A stretch of 64,000 bases of DNA from CAIQJJ01 sp964606085 (GCA_964606085.1 CAZSFD010000012.1:14935-78934), one strand, 5' to 3'; shown: positions 33,161-45,624, counted from the first letter of the stretch. Notes: a model not told the origin generated them from the sequence alone. Made by a program: numbers and translations.

Positions 33161-34043
33161 CAGAACCCCGCAAAAGGTTTCGCAAAGGCCGAAAACCGAT
33201 CATCTGAATTCCCTGTTGACGGGCAAATTGACGCGTTTCCTGGCACATCAGCGCTTCGTAGTTGGCCACGCGGCTGGGCCAATCGGGGGCGAGGGCGCGC
33301 AGTTCGGGCGTATCTTTGGCCGGGTGCGCCACCACCAGCGACAGGCTGCCCGGCGCAAGCCCTGCGAGGATGGCGCGCAGCCTTTCAGGCTGGCCGTGCG
33401 GGTTATCAAGCGGCAGGCCATAATCAGCGTCGAACAGGGCGAAACCGGCCTCGGCCACCCGGCGGCGCTGCTGGTGGGCCGTTTGCCACCACTCGTCACC
33501 ACCATTTGAGGACGAGTCTTCTACCCAGCGAATGGGCAGGCGTTGTTGCAGGACGAAATCGGTGTAGGCGGGCAGCAGGCCGGGATGCGCCATGACGCCC
33601 ATGTGTTCGTCGAGGTGGGTCACATCTACCCCGGCAGCCAGCGCCCGCGCCAGTTGCGCCCTGGCTTCATGCACGGCAGCCTGTGGGCTGACGTTTTCCC
33701 ACAATAACCCCGGATGTAAGGGGCAATAGCCTTCCGAATCGACCAGCCCGGTGGCCGAATCATTGGTCGAAATGGGCCCCCAGCGGTAATCGCGCCATTC
33801 ACAATTGAGCGTGATATGCACGCCCATATCTACGGCGTCATGTTCGCGGCAAAACCTGGCCGTGGCCGGAAACCACGGGCAAGGCACCATCAACGAGCCT
33901 GAAGAAACCAGGCCAAAATCTACCAAATCTACGAAAGCATCCAGCGATGCCTGGCACAGGCTGACATCGTCGGCATGGATAACGACCACCCGGTCGGTGG
34001 GGGCAAAGCCCAGGCGAGAGAGAATAGGGTTCAAAGCGGGCAA
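33147..34043 (-). CDS. ChbG/HpnK (YdjC) family carbohydrate deacetylase
   Basis: This 298-residue cytosolic protein has the metal-binding DD in VVVIHADDVSLCQ (about residues 25-26), GVHITLNCEWRDYRW with another ligand His, and the THLDEHMGVMAHP motif. This family removes acetyl groups from oligosaccharides such as chitobiose 6-phosphate. Here it probably processes an acetylated sugar brought in by the surrounding glycan system. Confidence 0.88.
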   Translation of the reverse strand: MPALNPILSRLGFAPTDRVVVIHADDVSLCQASLDAFVDLVDFGLVSSGSLMVPCPWFPATARFCREHDAVDMGVHITLNCEWRDYRWGPISTNDSATGLVDSEGYCPLHPGLLWENVSPQAAVHEARAQLARALAAGVDVTHLDEHMGVMAHPGLLPAYTDFVLQQRLPIRWVEDSSSNGGDEWWQTAHQQRRRVAEAGFALFDADYGLPLDNPHGQPERLRAILAGLAPGSLSLVVAHPAKDTPELRALAPDWPSRVANYEALMCQETRQFARQQGIQMIGFRPLRNLLRGSDAAR

Positions 34044-34055
34044 TCCTTTTGCGAT

Positions 34056-35213
34056 TCATCCCTGGCCGCCCAGGGTGCGGTTGAGCATGCGCGCCAATGG
34101 GGTGACATGCCGCGCCACGCAGTCGGCTACATCTGCATCGGGATGTTCGATCACATCCAGGGCCAGGCGGTCGAGCATGGAAGACAGGCGTTCCTGCATC
34201 AAACTGCCGAGCGGCCAGGCCCAAAAACCGCGCCCCTTGTGCAGGGTTTCGGCGATGGCGGCATAAATCGGATCGGTGGTGAAGGGCGGCGCGCCCAGGG
34301 TAGCCAGAGAGGAGGGAAAACTCTCGTAGCCAGAACAGATCACGTCCGTTGCTGCACGAGAGTTCAGGTAACGAATTAGATCGAGCGCGTCCTCTTCATG
34401 AACGGAGTGCGCCCAGATCACCAAATGCGCGCCGCCAACAAATGGCACGCCCGGCGGCGGGGCGAGGCGCACATGCGGCAGCAGTTCGGGCGGCATTTGT
34501 ACCCTGGCAACGTCGTATACCCAACTACCCGAGATCGCCACCGCCGCCTTGCCTTCAATAAAGTGCCGCTCGTGGTCTACCATCACCTCCGAGGTCATAT
34601 ACCGATACAACCGAAAGAAGGCGGCCAGGCCTGCCTGCGCCAGGGGGTCATCGAAAGTCACCCGTTTGCGATAGACATCCGCATAATCACCTCCCAGGGC
34701 GCGCAGCCATGCCGCGGTTTTGAAAAACAGGTCACCGCCACGCGGAGAGACGACCAGGGGAATACACCCACCCACTTCCTGCAAGCGCTGGATGGTCTGT
34801 TCAAAGACCTCGACATTGATAAAAGCGGTGGCCGGATCAATCCCCGCCCGTTCGAGCAAATCCTGGCGATACAACACATAGCGCGAGCCAACCGTGTTGG
34901 GAATACTCCACACCCGGTCATCCCCCGGCATCGTACCCATTTGCCAGAAGGCGGGCAAAAAAGCCCCCGCCCCGCCCAATCGGTCAATTTCGGTTGGCCG
35001 AAAAGGTCTCAGCGCATTCATCCCCACAAAACTGCTGATCCATGTATCACCAATCATCGAAACATCAGCCCCGCCGCGGTTCTGCACCACGCGCATCAGT
35101 TCACCACGGGCCGTATCCCAGGTTTGGTAATGAATGGCAGGATTGTGCGAATATCCCCTGAAAACCCGTTCAGCCATTTCTGGCGACCAGGTGGTTGTAA
35201 ATGCGATGGTCAT
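34056..35213 (-). CDS. Solute-binding protein-like protein without signal peptide
   Basis: This 385-residue protein resembles ABC sugar-binding proteins (DVSMIGDTWISSFVGMNALR, YVLYRQDLLERAGIDP, GKAAVAISGSWVY). The N-terminus MTIAFTTTWSPEMAERVF lacks any signal peptide or lipobox. AGGAGG lies five bases before ATG 35213, so the start is firm and no upstream in-frame signal is visible. It should therefore stay in the cytoplasm, unusual for this family. No permease genes are nearby. It may be a cytosolic sugar sensor or a gene that lost its signal. Confidence 0.82.
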   Translation of the reverse strand: MTIAFTTTWSPEMAERVFRGYSHNPAIHYQTWDTARGELMRVVQNRGGADVSMIGDTWISSFVGMNALRPFRPTEIDRLGGAGAFLPAFWQMGTMPGDDRVWSIPNTVGSRYVLYRQDLLERAGIDPATAFINVEVFEQTIQRLQEVGGCIPLVVSPRGGDLFFKTAAWLRALGGDYADVYRKRVTFDDPLAQAGLAAFFRLYRYMTSEVMVDHERHFIEGKAAVAISGSWVYDVARVQMPPELLPHVRLAPPPGVPFVGGAHLVIWAHSVHEEDALDLIRYLNSRAATDVICSGYESFPSSLATLGAPPFTTDPIYAAIAETLHKGRGFWAWPLGSLMQERLSSMLDRLALDVIEHPDADVADCVARHVTPLARMLNRTLGGQG

Positions 35214-35307
35214 CACCACCTCCTATCACCAATCACACGACTCAATCCACCACTTACCGAATGTTAACCCATTATATACCACGCCACCCGATCAGATGGC
35301 TTCGCCC

Positions 35308-36279
35308 TCACAGCAAACCGCCTTGCGCGGCCAGGGCCACCCCGCCCAAAATGCCCGCGCGCACGCCCAATTTCGACGGCACGATGCGCACGCCATCGGG
35401 CGGGAACATGTGAAAGCGGCGCTTGACGGTGGCGCGTACGGCCTCGAACAACAGGTCGCCGATCTCGGCCACGCCGCCGCCGAGGACAACCATTTCGGGG
35501 TGCAGCGTGCCGATGACGTTGGCCGTGGCAATGCCGATATACCCGGCGGCATCGCGGATGACTTCGGCCACGGCATGATCGCCGGCGGCGGCGGCCTGCG
35601 CCATGCTGCGCGGATTCACCTGCGCCAGGTCGCCGCCGGTCAGCTCGTGCAGGCGCGGGGCGTGGCCGAGCAACAACACGCGCACCCCGGCGGCGGTGAT
35701 GGCCGGCCCCGAGGCCAGCGTCTCGAGGCAGCCACGGTTGCCGCACGAACACCACGGGCCATCGGGTACTACCGTCAAATGCCCCAACTCGCCCGCCGAG
35801 CCGAAGGCCCCCAGGCGCAGCTTGCCCTCTACCGCCACGCCGCCGCCAATGCCCGTGCCAATGGCGAAGAAAACCAGGGTCAGGGCGGGTTCGTCTTTGC
35901 CGTGGCCGTAAGTCAGTTCGGCCAGCGTGGCCATGCGCACATCGTTAAGCAGGTAAACGGGGCAGCCAATTTGTGGGCTGAGCAGGGCGCGCACCGGCAC
36001 ATCACGCCATTGGCCGAGCAGGTTGGGCATAAACTTGCTCACCCCGTGGGTGCGATCAACCCAGCCGGGCATGCCCATGCCGAGGGCAGCCGGGCGGCCG
36101 CCAGCCTGGGCAGACAGGTCGTTGATCAGCCCCGCCATGCGGTCGAGAACGGCTGGCGGGCCTTCGTGCGAATGGGTGGGAATGGTCTGCTCGGCAACGA
36201 TTTGCCCCTCGGCAGTGGCGAGGGCGGCGGCGATCTTCGTGCCGCCGAGGTCAATGGAGGCGTAGAGGGGAGTGATCAT
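35308..36279 (-). CDS. ROK family sugar kinase
   Basis: This 323-residue protein begins MITPLYASIDLGGTKIA with the phosphate-1 ATP-binding motif. It has LGMGMPGWVD, catalytic NDVRMATLAE, TGIGGG and the ROK zinc motif CSCGNRGCLETLASG. It phosphorylates glucose or a related hexose (or N-acetylhexosamine). The length is normal and there is no DNA-binding domain, so it is a kinase, not a repressor. The ATG at 36279 is chosen because it precedes the first strand; longer readings run into the regulator gene. Confidence 0.92.
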   Translation of the reverse strand: MITPLYASIDLGGTKIAAALATAEGQIVAEQTIPTHSHEGPPAVLDRMAGLINDLSAQAGGRPAALGMGMPGWVDRTHGVSKFMPNLLGQWRDVPVRALLSPQIGCPVYLLNDVRMATLAELTYGHGKDEPALTLVFFAIGTGIGGGVAVEGKLRLGAFGSAGELGHLTVVPDGPWCSCGNRGCLETLASGPAITAAGVRVLLLGHAPRLHELTGGDLAQVNPRSMAQAAAAGDHAVAEVIRDAAGYIGIATANVIGTLHPEMVVLGGGVAEIGDLLFEAVRATVKRRFHMFPPDGVRIVPSKLGVRAGILGGVALAAQGGLL

Positions 36280-36313
36280 AAGGGTTTTCCAAACTGGTGC
36301 GGGTTGGGAGAAG

Positions 36314-38674
36314 TCAACTTCGCCAGACGTGCAGTTCCAACAAGATGTCGGCCAGCGATTGCGCCTGCCCCTGGGCGACGGCCTGCTCAAACTCGGCCGC
36401 GGGCAGGTGGGCGCGCACCTGGTCGAGACGCTGTTGCAGCGGGGCGGTCAGCCAATTGCGGGATTCGTTGGCCGTCAGGAAGGCAAGCAGCCGGGCCGCG
36501 TGCACCCATTCGCCGCATTGGTACAGCAGACCACTCAAACTGTGCAGCGCCTCGTTAATCATGCGTGGGTTATCCGCTTCAACGGCGATTTCGAGGGCCT
36601 TACGCAGGTGCTGCTCGGCCAGGGTGAGATCGCCCAAGCGCAAAGCCAAATCACCCAGGCCCATCCAGACCAAGCCGATGCCAAAGGCTTCATCCAGGCT
36701 CTCGAAAATGGTCAAAGCCTCGGTGAACAGGGCTTGCGCACGCACGCTTTGCCCCGGTTCGGTCAGCAGACCAGCCCAGTCAGCCAGCGTGTAAGCGACG
36801 ACCCGCCGCTCGCCAATTTCACGCCCGAGGGCAATACATTCTTCCAGGTAGGGTTCAGCCGTGGGCAGATCGCCCTGCATGGCAATAATGCCGCCCAGGT
36901 GGTTGGCCGTGTAGGCCTGGCTCAAGCGGGCATCGAGTTCTTTGAAGATCGGTAAGCTTTGCTCGAAATAGCGCTGCGCCAGGGCATAATCGCCCTGCTC
37001 ACGCGCCACCACCCCCAGGTGATCGAGGGCGCTGGCAATGCCTTGCTGTAAATCGAGGGCACGGTAAGCAGCCAGCGCATGACCAAAATAGTCGCCAGCG
37101 CTGGCATAATCGCCCAAAGTCCAGCAGGCCGCACCGAGGGCATCCCAAACCCGGGCCTGCCCCCAGGCATCGTTGATCTGGGTATATTGCTCGAGGCTGT
37201 GCTGCAAATGCTGAATGGCTTCGGCATGATCGCCCGACAGGATGTCCAGGCGGCCCAGCAGGTAGTGAGCGAAGGCGGTTTCTTGCGGTGGGGGGTCGAG
37301 TTCAAGACAGGCCTGCACGCATTGACGGGCCATGCCATGCTCGGTCATTTCGAGGGCAAAAGCCGCCTGATACGCCAGGCAACGCGCCAAAAATTCGGGC
37401 GGGCAGTGGGGCGCCGTGCGCGTTACAAACTCAAAAATTTGTTGGCCCTGGCGCGCCCGCCCGCGTGTGGTGAAAAACAGGAATACGCCCTCGGCGCTGC
37501 GTTGCAGGGCGGCGAAATCGCGTTCGGCAGCCAAAAATTCCCAGGCCAGGTGAACATCCCCCACAATCGCGGCGATCTCCTGCAAGGCGCGGCGCTGCTG
37601 GCTGCTTTTGAGATCGCCTGTGCGCGCCTGCACAAAATCTACGAAATAGTGGGCGTGGCGCTGGCGGGCCTGGCGCGCTTCATCGGCATCTTGGGCCAGG
37701 CGGGCGGCAGCATATTGGCGCACCGTGGTTTGCAGGCGGTAGCGGCCATCTGGCTCGTGTTGTAACAGCGATTGCTTCACCAGGCTGGTCAAGGCCTCGC
37801 CGCTGGCGCCTGCCACCTGTTGGGCGGCCTCGCCGTCGAAGCGGTCGCCGAACACACTCAACTGGCGGCAGATGACCCGCTCGGCATAGGGCAAGATGCG
37901 CCACGACGAGTCGAAAATGGCCTTGAGGCTCTGGTGGCGTTCAGGCATCGAACGGAAGGGGGCGCGCAGGAAATCCATATCGCGCTCGATTTCAGCGGCT
38001 ATTTGTTCACACGAAATGGCCCGCGTCCACGCCGCCGCCATCTGGATCGCCAGCGGCAGGCCACCGACCATCTCGCAAATGCGGCGCACGTGCGGGCGGT
38101 CGGCGGGTTGAATTTCGTAAAAGGGGTTGAGCAAGCGCGCATTTTGCACGAACAGGCGCACCGCCGGGGCTTCGTCGAAATCGTCGGCGGCGTTGGTTTG
38201 TGGCAGGCCCATGCCTTCGACAGTGAGCGTACGCTGCCCGGCGAGATCGGGCTGCTGGCGCGACGTGATCAGCACGATCACCTGCGGGGCGGCCTGGATC
38301 AGCGCTGCCACCCAGGAGGCCGCCGCCGGGGTTTGCTCGAAGCTATCCAGCACCAGTAAAAGCTGCTTGTGGCGCAGGTAATTGATTAACTGCCCGCCCT
38401 GGTCTTCACGCTCATAAAACGAGAACCCCAGGGCCTCGGCGATGGCCGGGAAAAGAAAATCGCCAGAGACGAGCGCCGCCAATGGCACAAAAGCCATGCC
38501 GTGGGCAAAGTTTGCCTCGGCCTGGGCAGCGGCCTGCTGCGCCAGGCGCGTTTTACCCATGCCGCCAGGCCCAACCAGCGTGATGACACGGCAGGCCGGG
38601 TCGGCCAGCCAGTCGGCAAGTTGCGCCAGTTCAGACTGGCGGCCAACGAAGGTGAGCGAGAGGGGAGTTGGCAT
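36314..38674 (-). CDS. STAND ATPase with TPR repeats (second)
   Basis: This 786-residue protein opens directly with LTFVGRQSELAQLADWL and Walker A GPGGMGKTRLAQ (about 36-47). LLLVLDSFEQTP is Walker B, and GGLPLAIQMAAAWT the STAND sensor. About 400 residues of TPR-like repeats follow (ASALDHLGVVAREQGDYALAQRYFEQSL and similar). There is no DNA-binding domain, in contrast to the regulator at 23164, so it may act on partners rather than on DNA. It sits inside the glycan-use operon. Confidence 0.85.
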   Translation of the reverse strand: MPTPLSLTFVGRQSELAQLADWLADPACRVITLVGPGGMGKTRLAQQAAAQAEANFAHGMAFVPLAALVSGDFLFPAIAEALGFSFYEREDQGGQLINYLRHKQLLLVLDSFEQTPAAASWVAALIQAAPQVIVLITSRQQPDLAGQRTLTVEGMGLPQTNAADDFDEAPAVRLFVQNARLLNPFYEIQPADRPHVRRICEMVGGLPLAIQMAAAWTRAISCEQIAAEIERDMDFLRAPFRSMPERHQSLKAIFDSSWRILPYAERVICRQLSVFGDRFDGEAAQQVAGASGEALTSLVKQSLLQHEPDGRYRLQTTVRQYAAARLAQDADEARQARQRHAHYFVDFVQARTGDLKSSQQRRALQEIAAIVGDVHLAWEFLAAERDFAALQRSAEGVFLFFTTRGRARQGQQIFEFVTRTAPHCPPEFLARCLAYQAAFALEMTEHGMARQCVQACLELDPPPQETAFAHYLLGRLDILSGDHAEAIQHLQHSLEQYTQINDAWGQARVWDALGAACWTLGDYASAGDYFGHALAAYRALDLQQGIASALDHLGVVAREQGDYALAQRYFEQSLPIFKELDARLSQAYTANHLGGIIAMQGDLPTAEPYLEECIALGREIGERRVVAYTLADWAGLLTEPGQSVRAQALFTEALTIFESLDEAFGIGLVWMGLGDLALRLGDLTLAEQHLRKALEIAVEADNPRMINEALHSLSGLLYQCGEWVHAARLLAFLTANESRNWLTAPLQQRLDQVRAHLPAAEFEQAVAQGQAQSLADILLELHVWRS

Positions 38675-38683
38675 GGTATTCGT

Positions 38684-38836
38684 TCAAGCAGGATTCAGGT
38701 AGGTCAGCGTCGGCAGAACCAGAGGCAGGTTATCGCCAATGGCTTTGGCCGCCCAACCGGGGCCTTCGAGGTCGCCAAATTCGTGCCAGTGCATGATGGC
38801 CGCCACCGTGCCGGTCGAGCCGGTCAAGACCCGCAT
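38684..38836 (-). pseudogene. Short truncated gene (50 residues) directly after glgP
   Basis: The ATG at 38836 follows the glgP stop TAG with no gap, so it is positioned for coupled translation. The product begins MRVLTGSTGTVAAIMHWHEF and continues with WAAKAIGDNLP, then stops. It looks like the N-terminus of a larger protein that lost its rest, and is followed ten bases later by the STAND gene. I do not recognise the family with certainty. Confidence 0.5.
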
Positions 38837-41353
<2,517 letters not shown>

Positions 41354-41882
41354 AAAATCCTCCAGAATATAAAAGGGACAGGGTTGACAGATTTTAACAC
41401 TGCCAACCCTATTCTAACCCATCCAGAAGAGGATGTCAGACAAAATCAGGGTTTTAGAAATTTCCAGATCAACCGCCCAACGCATGAAACAGGCGCACAC
41501 ACGCACTCAACTCAGCCAACGCCTCGCGGCCAGGGATAAACGCCAACCCCCAAGAACCCGAACGACCTTGAATCTGGCCTGCCGCTGGATGAAGCCTGCG
41601 TCCGATTAACAAAGGCATTCCCCTCCGCTCACCTGGCGCAAGTGTTACAGGTCACTCAACAGCAACAGCAAACAGGCGGCAACCTGGCCTGGCTGCTCAA
41701 GCCCGTGGGCGAAAAGATACTCGAACAGGCTGGCAGCGATCCGGCTTTGTATGACGCGATGCGGGCGCAGGCCAGGCAGTTGGGGGCTGAAGTGCCTGCG
41801 CGGGCGCAGAAGAAACCAGAATGAGCTGGGCGTCATGGGCAACCTGGTTTTGAGAGAAATTGGGTAAAAGTTATACAATATA
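41354..41882. other. Intergenic region between glgP and the P-type ATPase, with a gene remnant
   Basis: It contains an imperfect inverted repeat (AGGGTTGACA at 41380 against TGCCAACCCT) likely in the glgP leader region. On the plus strand an open frame without ATG runs from 41541 to 41824 (residues such as LPLDEACVRLTKAFPSAHLA and GEKILEQAGSDPALYDAM). Its only classical start is GTG 41642, giving 60 residues. It looks like the tail of a lost gene; no family is recognised. Confidence 0.5.
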
Positions 41883-41911
41883 TTGACAATAGGCTTACAA
41901 GAAAGTAGAAT
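41883..41911 (+). promoter_or_regulatory. Strong sigma-70-like promoter of the P-type ATPase gene
   Basis: TTGACA (41883-41888), a 17-base spacer and TAGAAT (41906-41911) form a near-consensus promoter 39 bases before the ATG at 41951. GGAG precedes the start codon. Confidence 0.85.
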
Positions 41912-41950
41912 GCTCGCGTTTATCCACAAAAACACCCGGAGCATTTTTCT

Positions 41951-44644
41951 ATGCAAACCTTACTTGGCAAGCACTGGCATCACCTTGCCAACGATGAAAT
42001 CGTCGAACTGCTGTGCAGCAACCAGCAAACCGGTATAGACCTGTTCGAGGCGCGTCACCGCCTGGAGCGCTTTGGCCGCAACGTGCTGACCCCCAAAAAA
42101 GGCAAAAGCCCGTTGATGCGCTTCTTGCTCCAATTTCATAACCCACTCATTTACATCTTGCTGGCCTCCAGCGCCATCACGGCCATCATCAAAGACATTT
42201 CCGATGCCTTCGTCATCCTGGCAGTCGTGATCGTCAACGCCATCATCGGCTATGCGCAGGAAGCCAGGGCCGAAAAGGCCATCGAAGCCCTGGCGCACGC
42301 CATGACCACCGAAGCCAGCGTCCTGCGCGGCGGCAAGACCCAGCGCATTTCGGCTGCCGAACTCGTCCCCGGCGACATCGTGCAGCTCAAATCGGGCGAT
42401 AAAGTGCCAGCCGACCTGCGCCTGCTGTCCGGGCGCGATTTGCAGGTGGCCGAGGCCGCCCTCACGGGCGAATCGGCCCCGGTGCAAAAAGACCCCGCCC
42501 TGCGCCTCGACCCCGAAACGATCCTGGCCGAACGGCGCAACATGGCTTACGCCTCGTCGCTCGTCACCTACGGGCAGGCCACCGGCATCGTCACTGCCAC
42601 GGGCGATAACACCGAAGTCGGGCGCATCTCGCAACTGATCGCCAGCGCCGAAGCGCTCGAAACGCCGCTGACCAAAAAGATCGCCCAGTTCAGTAATGTG
42701 ATCGTGTATGTGATCCTGTTTCTGGCCGCGGTCGCTTTCGTCATCGGCCTGTGGCGCGGCCAAAACGTGATCGAGACCTTCACGGCGGCCATCGCCATCG
42801 CCGTCGCCATGATCCCGGAGGGCCTGCCCGCCGCCCTGACGGTGACGCTCGCCATCGGCGTCTCACGCATGGCCAAACGCCGCGCCATCATCCGCAAATT
42901 GCCAGCCGTCGAAGCCCTCGGCAGCACCACCGTCATTTGCTCTGATAAAACCGGCACGCTGACGCAAAATCAGATGACCGTGCAGCAGATCATCACACAG
43001 CAAAACCGCTACCAGGTCAGCGGCGCGGGCTACAACCCCACCGGGCAGATCACCCGCGACGGCCAGGCGTTTCTGCCGCCCGCCAACAGCGCCCTGGCCG
43101 AGACGCTCACAGCCGGCCTGCTGTGCAACGACGCCGAACTACACGCCCAACCCGATGGTTCCTGGCAGACCAGCGGCGACCCAACCGAGATCGGGCTGGT
43201 TGTTTCGGCGTTCAAGGGTGGCTTCGACAACACCCTGCGCCAGTCTCAGCCCCGCCTGGATGCCATCCCCTTCGAGTCGCAGCATCAATACATGGGCACG
43301 CTGCATACCCTTGCCGATGGGCAGCGCGTCGTCTACGTCAAAGGGGCTGTCGAAGCCTTGCTCGAACGCTGCACCGGAGCCCTCGACGAAACAGGCCAGG
43401 TCATCCCCCTGGATGCCGATTTGATCCACCGCCAGGTGGATGAAATGGCCAGGCGCGGTCTGCGGGTGCTGGCCTTTGCCCGCCAACCCTTCGCCGCAGG
43501 CAACCAACTGTGCCACGAGCATATCGCCAGCGGCCTGACTTTCCTCGGCCTGCAAGCGATGATTGACCCGGCGCGCCCGGAGGCCATCGCGGCGGTGCAG
43601 GCGTGCCAGCGGGCGGGCATTCGCGTCAAGATGATCACCGGCGATCACGCCCTGACCGCATCGGCCATCGCCGCGCAAATCGGCTTGCAGGGCAATTTGC
43701 AGGCGATGACCGGCAAAGCGATGAGCGCCCTGACCGACGAGCAATTGATCCAGGCGGCGGAGGAGCGGGCGGTGTTTGCCCGCGTATCGCCAGAACAAAA
43801 ACTGCGCCTGGTAGATGCGCTGCAATCGCTCGGCAACGTGGTCGCCATGACCGGCGACGGCGTCAACGATGGCCCGGCGCTGAAACAAGCGGATATCGGC
43901 GTGGCGATGGGCATCACCGGCACCGACGTGGCCAAAGAGGCCGCCGACATGGTGCTGACCGACGACAATTTTGCCACCATCGAGGCGGCTGTCGAAGAAG
44001 GCCGCGGCGTGTTCGACAACCTGACCAAAATCATCGCCTGGACGCTGCCGACCAACCTGGGGCAGGGCATGATCATTGTGCTGGCCCTGCTGCTTGGGGC
44101 GCAACTGCCGATCCTGCCGATCCAGATTTTGTGGATCAACCTGGTCAGCGTGGGGGCCTTGGGCATTGTGCTGGCGCTCGAAAACCGTGAGCCGGGCATT
44201 ATGCTGCGCCCGCCGCGCCGTCCCGATTCGCCCATTTTGACCAACGAACTGCTGTGGCGTGTGCTGCTGGTGGGCATCCTGATTTTGGTTGGGGCGTTCG
44301 GCCTGTTCGAACTGACGCTGCTCAAAGGGGCGGGCATCGCTGAGGCGCGCACGGCCGCGGTCAATGCGGTCATGTTCATCGGCGCGTTTTATTTGCTCAA
44401 CTGCCGCTCGCTGCGCTATTCGATGTTCCAGATCGGCGTGTTTGGCAACCGCTGGTTGTGGGTGAGTATGGCTGCCTTGATTTTGCTGCAATTGGCCTTT
44501 ACCTACATGCCCGTGATGAACAGTTTCTTCTACTCCGCCCCGATCAGCGCCCTGGCCTGGCTGGAGATTTTGGGCATGGGCGTGCTGACGTATGCGATTG
44601 TCGAGGTGGAGAAGTGGTTACGCCGGCGAGGGGAAATGGGTTAA
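41951..44644 (+). CDS. P-type cation-transporting ATPase (P2 type)
   Basis: This 897-residue membrane pump has an N-terminal cation ATPase domain, TGESAP in the actuator domain, phosphorylation site CSDKTGTLT with Asp332, TGDGVNDGPALKQADIGVAMG in the hinge and ten predicted helices. The M4 motif AMIPEGLPAALT matches Ca2+/Mn2+-type P2 pumps rather than heavy-metal pumps; no N-terminal metal-binding CxxC is present. It probably exports Ca2+ or Mn2+, but Na+ or K+ transport cannot be excluded. Confidence 0.92.
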   Translation: MQTLLGKHWHHLANDEIVELLCSNQQTGIDLFEARHRLERFGRNVLTPKKGKSPLMRFLLQFHNPLIYILLASSAITAIIKDISDAFVILAVVIVNAIIGYAQEARAEKAIEALAHAMTTEASVLRGGKTQRISAAELVPGDIVQLKSGDKVPADLRLLSGRDLQVAEAALTGESAPVQKDPALRLDPETILAERRNMAYASSLVTYGQATGIVTATGDNTEVGRISQLIASAEALETPLTKKIAQFSNVIVYVILFLAAVAFVIGLWRGQNVIETFTAAIAIAVAMIPEGLPAALTVTLAIGVSRMAKRRAIIRKLPAVEALGSTTVICSDKTGTLTQNQMTVQQIITQQNRYQVSGAGYNPTGQITRDGQAFLPPANSALAETLTAGLLCNDAELHAQPDGSWQTSGDPTEIGLVVSAFKGGFDNTLRQSQPRLDAIPFESQHQYMGTLHTLADGQRVVYVKGAVEALLERCTGALDETGQVIPLDADLIHRQVDEMARRGLRVLAFARQPFAAGNQLCHEHIASGLTFLGLQAMIDPARPEAIAAVQACQRAGIRVKMITGDHALTASAIAAQIGLQGNLQAMTGKAMSALTDEQLIQAAEERAVFARVSPEQKLRLVDALQSLGNVVAMTGDGVNDGPALKQADIGVAMGITGTDVAKEAADMVLTDDNFATIEAAVEEGRGVFDNLTKIIAWTLPTNLGQGMIIVLALLLGAQLPILPIQILWINLVSVGALGIVLALENREPGIMLRPPRRPDSPILTNELLWRVLLVGILILVGAFGLFELTLLKGAGIAEARTAAVNAVMFIGAFYLLNCRSLRYSMFQIGVFGNRWLWVSMAALILLQLAFTYMPVMNSFFYSAPISALAWLEILGMGVLTYAIVEVEKWLRRRGEMG

Positions 44645-44652
44645 ACAAACCT

Positions 44653-44740
44653 GACACCGCAGAGCGGTGTCAACAATAGACAACAAAAGAGCCACCCGAC
44701 ACGCGACGTTCAGAATATCGGGTGGCTCTTCTGCTTTTTT
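44653..44740. terminator. Two hairpins after the P-type ATPase gene
   Basis: GACACCGC-AGA-GCGGTGTC (44653-44671) is followed by a 12-bp stem AGAGCCACCCGA / TCGGGTGGCTCT (44688-44729) and TTTTTT. The second is a good terminator for the plus-strand gene and, with its leading A residues, also for the converging isomerase gene. Confidence 0.8.
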
Positions 44741-44754
44741 GCGCAAACGTCCGC

Positions 44755-45582
44755 TTATGCAAGCACTCCCCGCGCCCAGGCGATGAACTTGGGGAAAATT
44801 TCTTCTGGCTCGGGCAGTTCGGGATGCCAGCGTTTTTCATGCTCAAACTGCACCCAACCTTCGTAGCCATGCGCTTTGAGAATGCCCAATGATTCGGCCA
44901 ACGGCAGTTGGCCCGTTCCCGGCGGCACGTAACGCCAACCATCGCCCATCGCCTGGGGATGCGTTGGCTCATACACGGCATCTTTGACGTGTGTGTACCC
45001 CACACGCCCCCGCAGCGCCTCGAAGGTGAATTGCGGCTGCTCCTCGCCCACGCGGTAGGTGTGGCCCATATCCCACAGTGCGCCGAAGGCCGGGTTGGGG
45101 ATGGCATCGAGCAGCAGGCGGCAGTTGGCCGCCTTCACCCACAGGTCGTGGGTCTCGAACAGCCAGTGCAGGCTGGCGGCGCCATCGAGGGCTAAAATCT
45201 GTTCGATAGTGTCGCGGCCGATCTCGGCCAATTCTTCCTGGCGATGCGCAGAAAGGTCGCCCCCGCCGAAGATGCGCACATGCGGTGCGCCGAGAGCGGT
45301 GGCAACGGCAATGGTGCGACGCGCTTCGTCGAGGTTGGCTTGCAGCTTCTCTGGCACGCAGACCTGAATGGACGACGAAATGGCGCTGACAGCCAGGCCG
45401 GCGTCGTTCAGTTGGCGGCGGGTGGCGGCAGCGCCGGTGGTGAACTCGGGGCGCAGGGTGATGTCTACGGTATCGAGGTAGCCGCGAAAATCCACGCCGT
45501 CGAAGCCATATTGGCGGCCGCGGGCGCAGATGGTGTCCAAATCCCAGGCGGGGCAACCGAGGGTCATAAAAGCGAGTTTCAT
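44755..45582 (-). CDS. Sugar phosphate isomerase/epimerase family protein
   Basis: This 275-residue protein has the xylose isomerase-like TIM barrel: MKLAFMTLGCPAWDLDTI, YGFDGVDFRGYLD, APHVRIFGGGDLS, LHWLFETHDLWV, ALWDMGHTYR with metal-ligand positions, and a final VQFEHEKRW. It probably interconverts an imported sugar or an inositol-type compound with the Gfo/Idh/MocA dehydrogenase encoded upstream. GGGAG precedes ATG 45582. Confidence 0.88.
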   Translation of the reverse strand: MKLAFMTLGCPAWDLDTICARGRQYGFDGVDFRGYLDTVDITLRPEFTTGAAATRRQLNDAGLAVSAISSSIQVCVPEKLQANLDEARRTIAVATALGAPHVRIFGGGDLSAHRQEELAEIGRDTIEQILALDGAASLHWLFETHDLWVKAANCRLLLDAIPNPAFGALWDMGHTYRVGEEQPQFTFEALRGRVGYTHVKDAVYEPTHPQAMGDGWRYVPPGTGQLPLAESLGILKAHGYEGWVQFEHEKRWHPELPEPEEIFPKFIAWARGVLA

Positions 45583-45624
45583 CTTGTAAGCTCCCAACCC
45601 GGACAAGCCGGAAAAGCAAAACCT

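Noticed and set aside
43139..44491. Long minus-strand open frame opposite the P-type ATPase
   Set aside because: It is the antisense reading of conserved P-type ATPase motifs.
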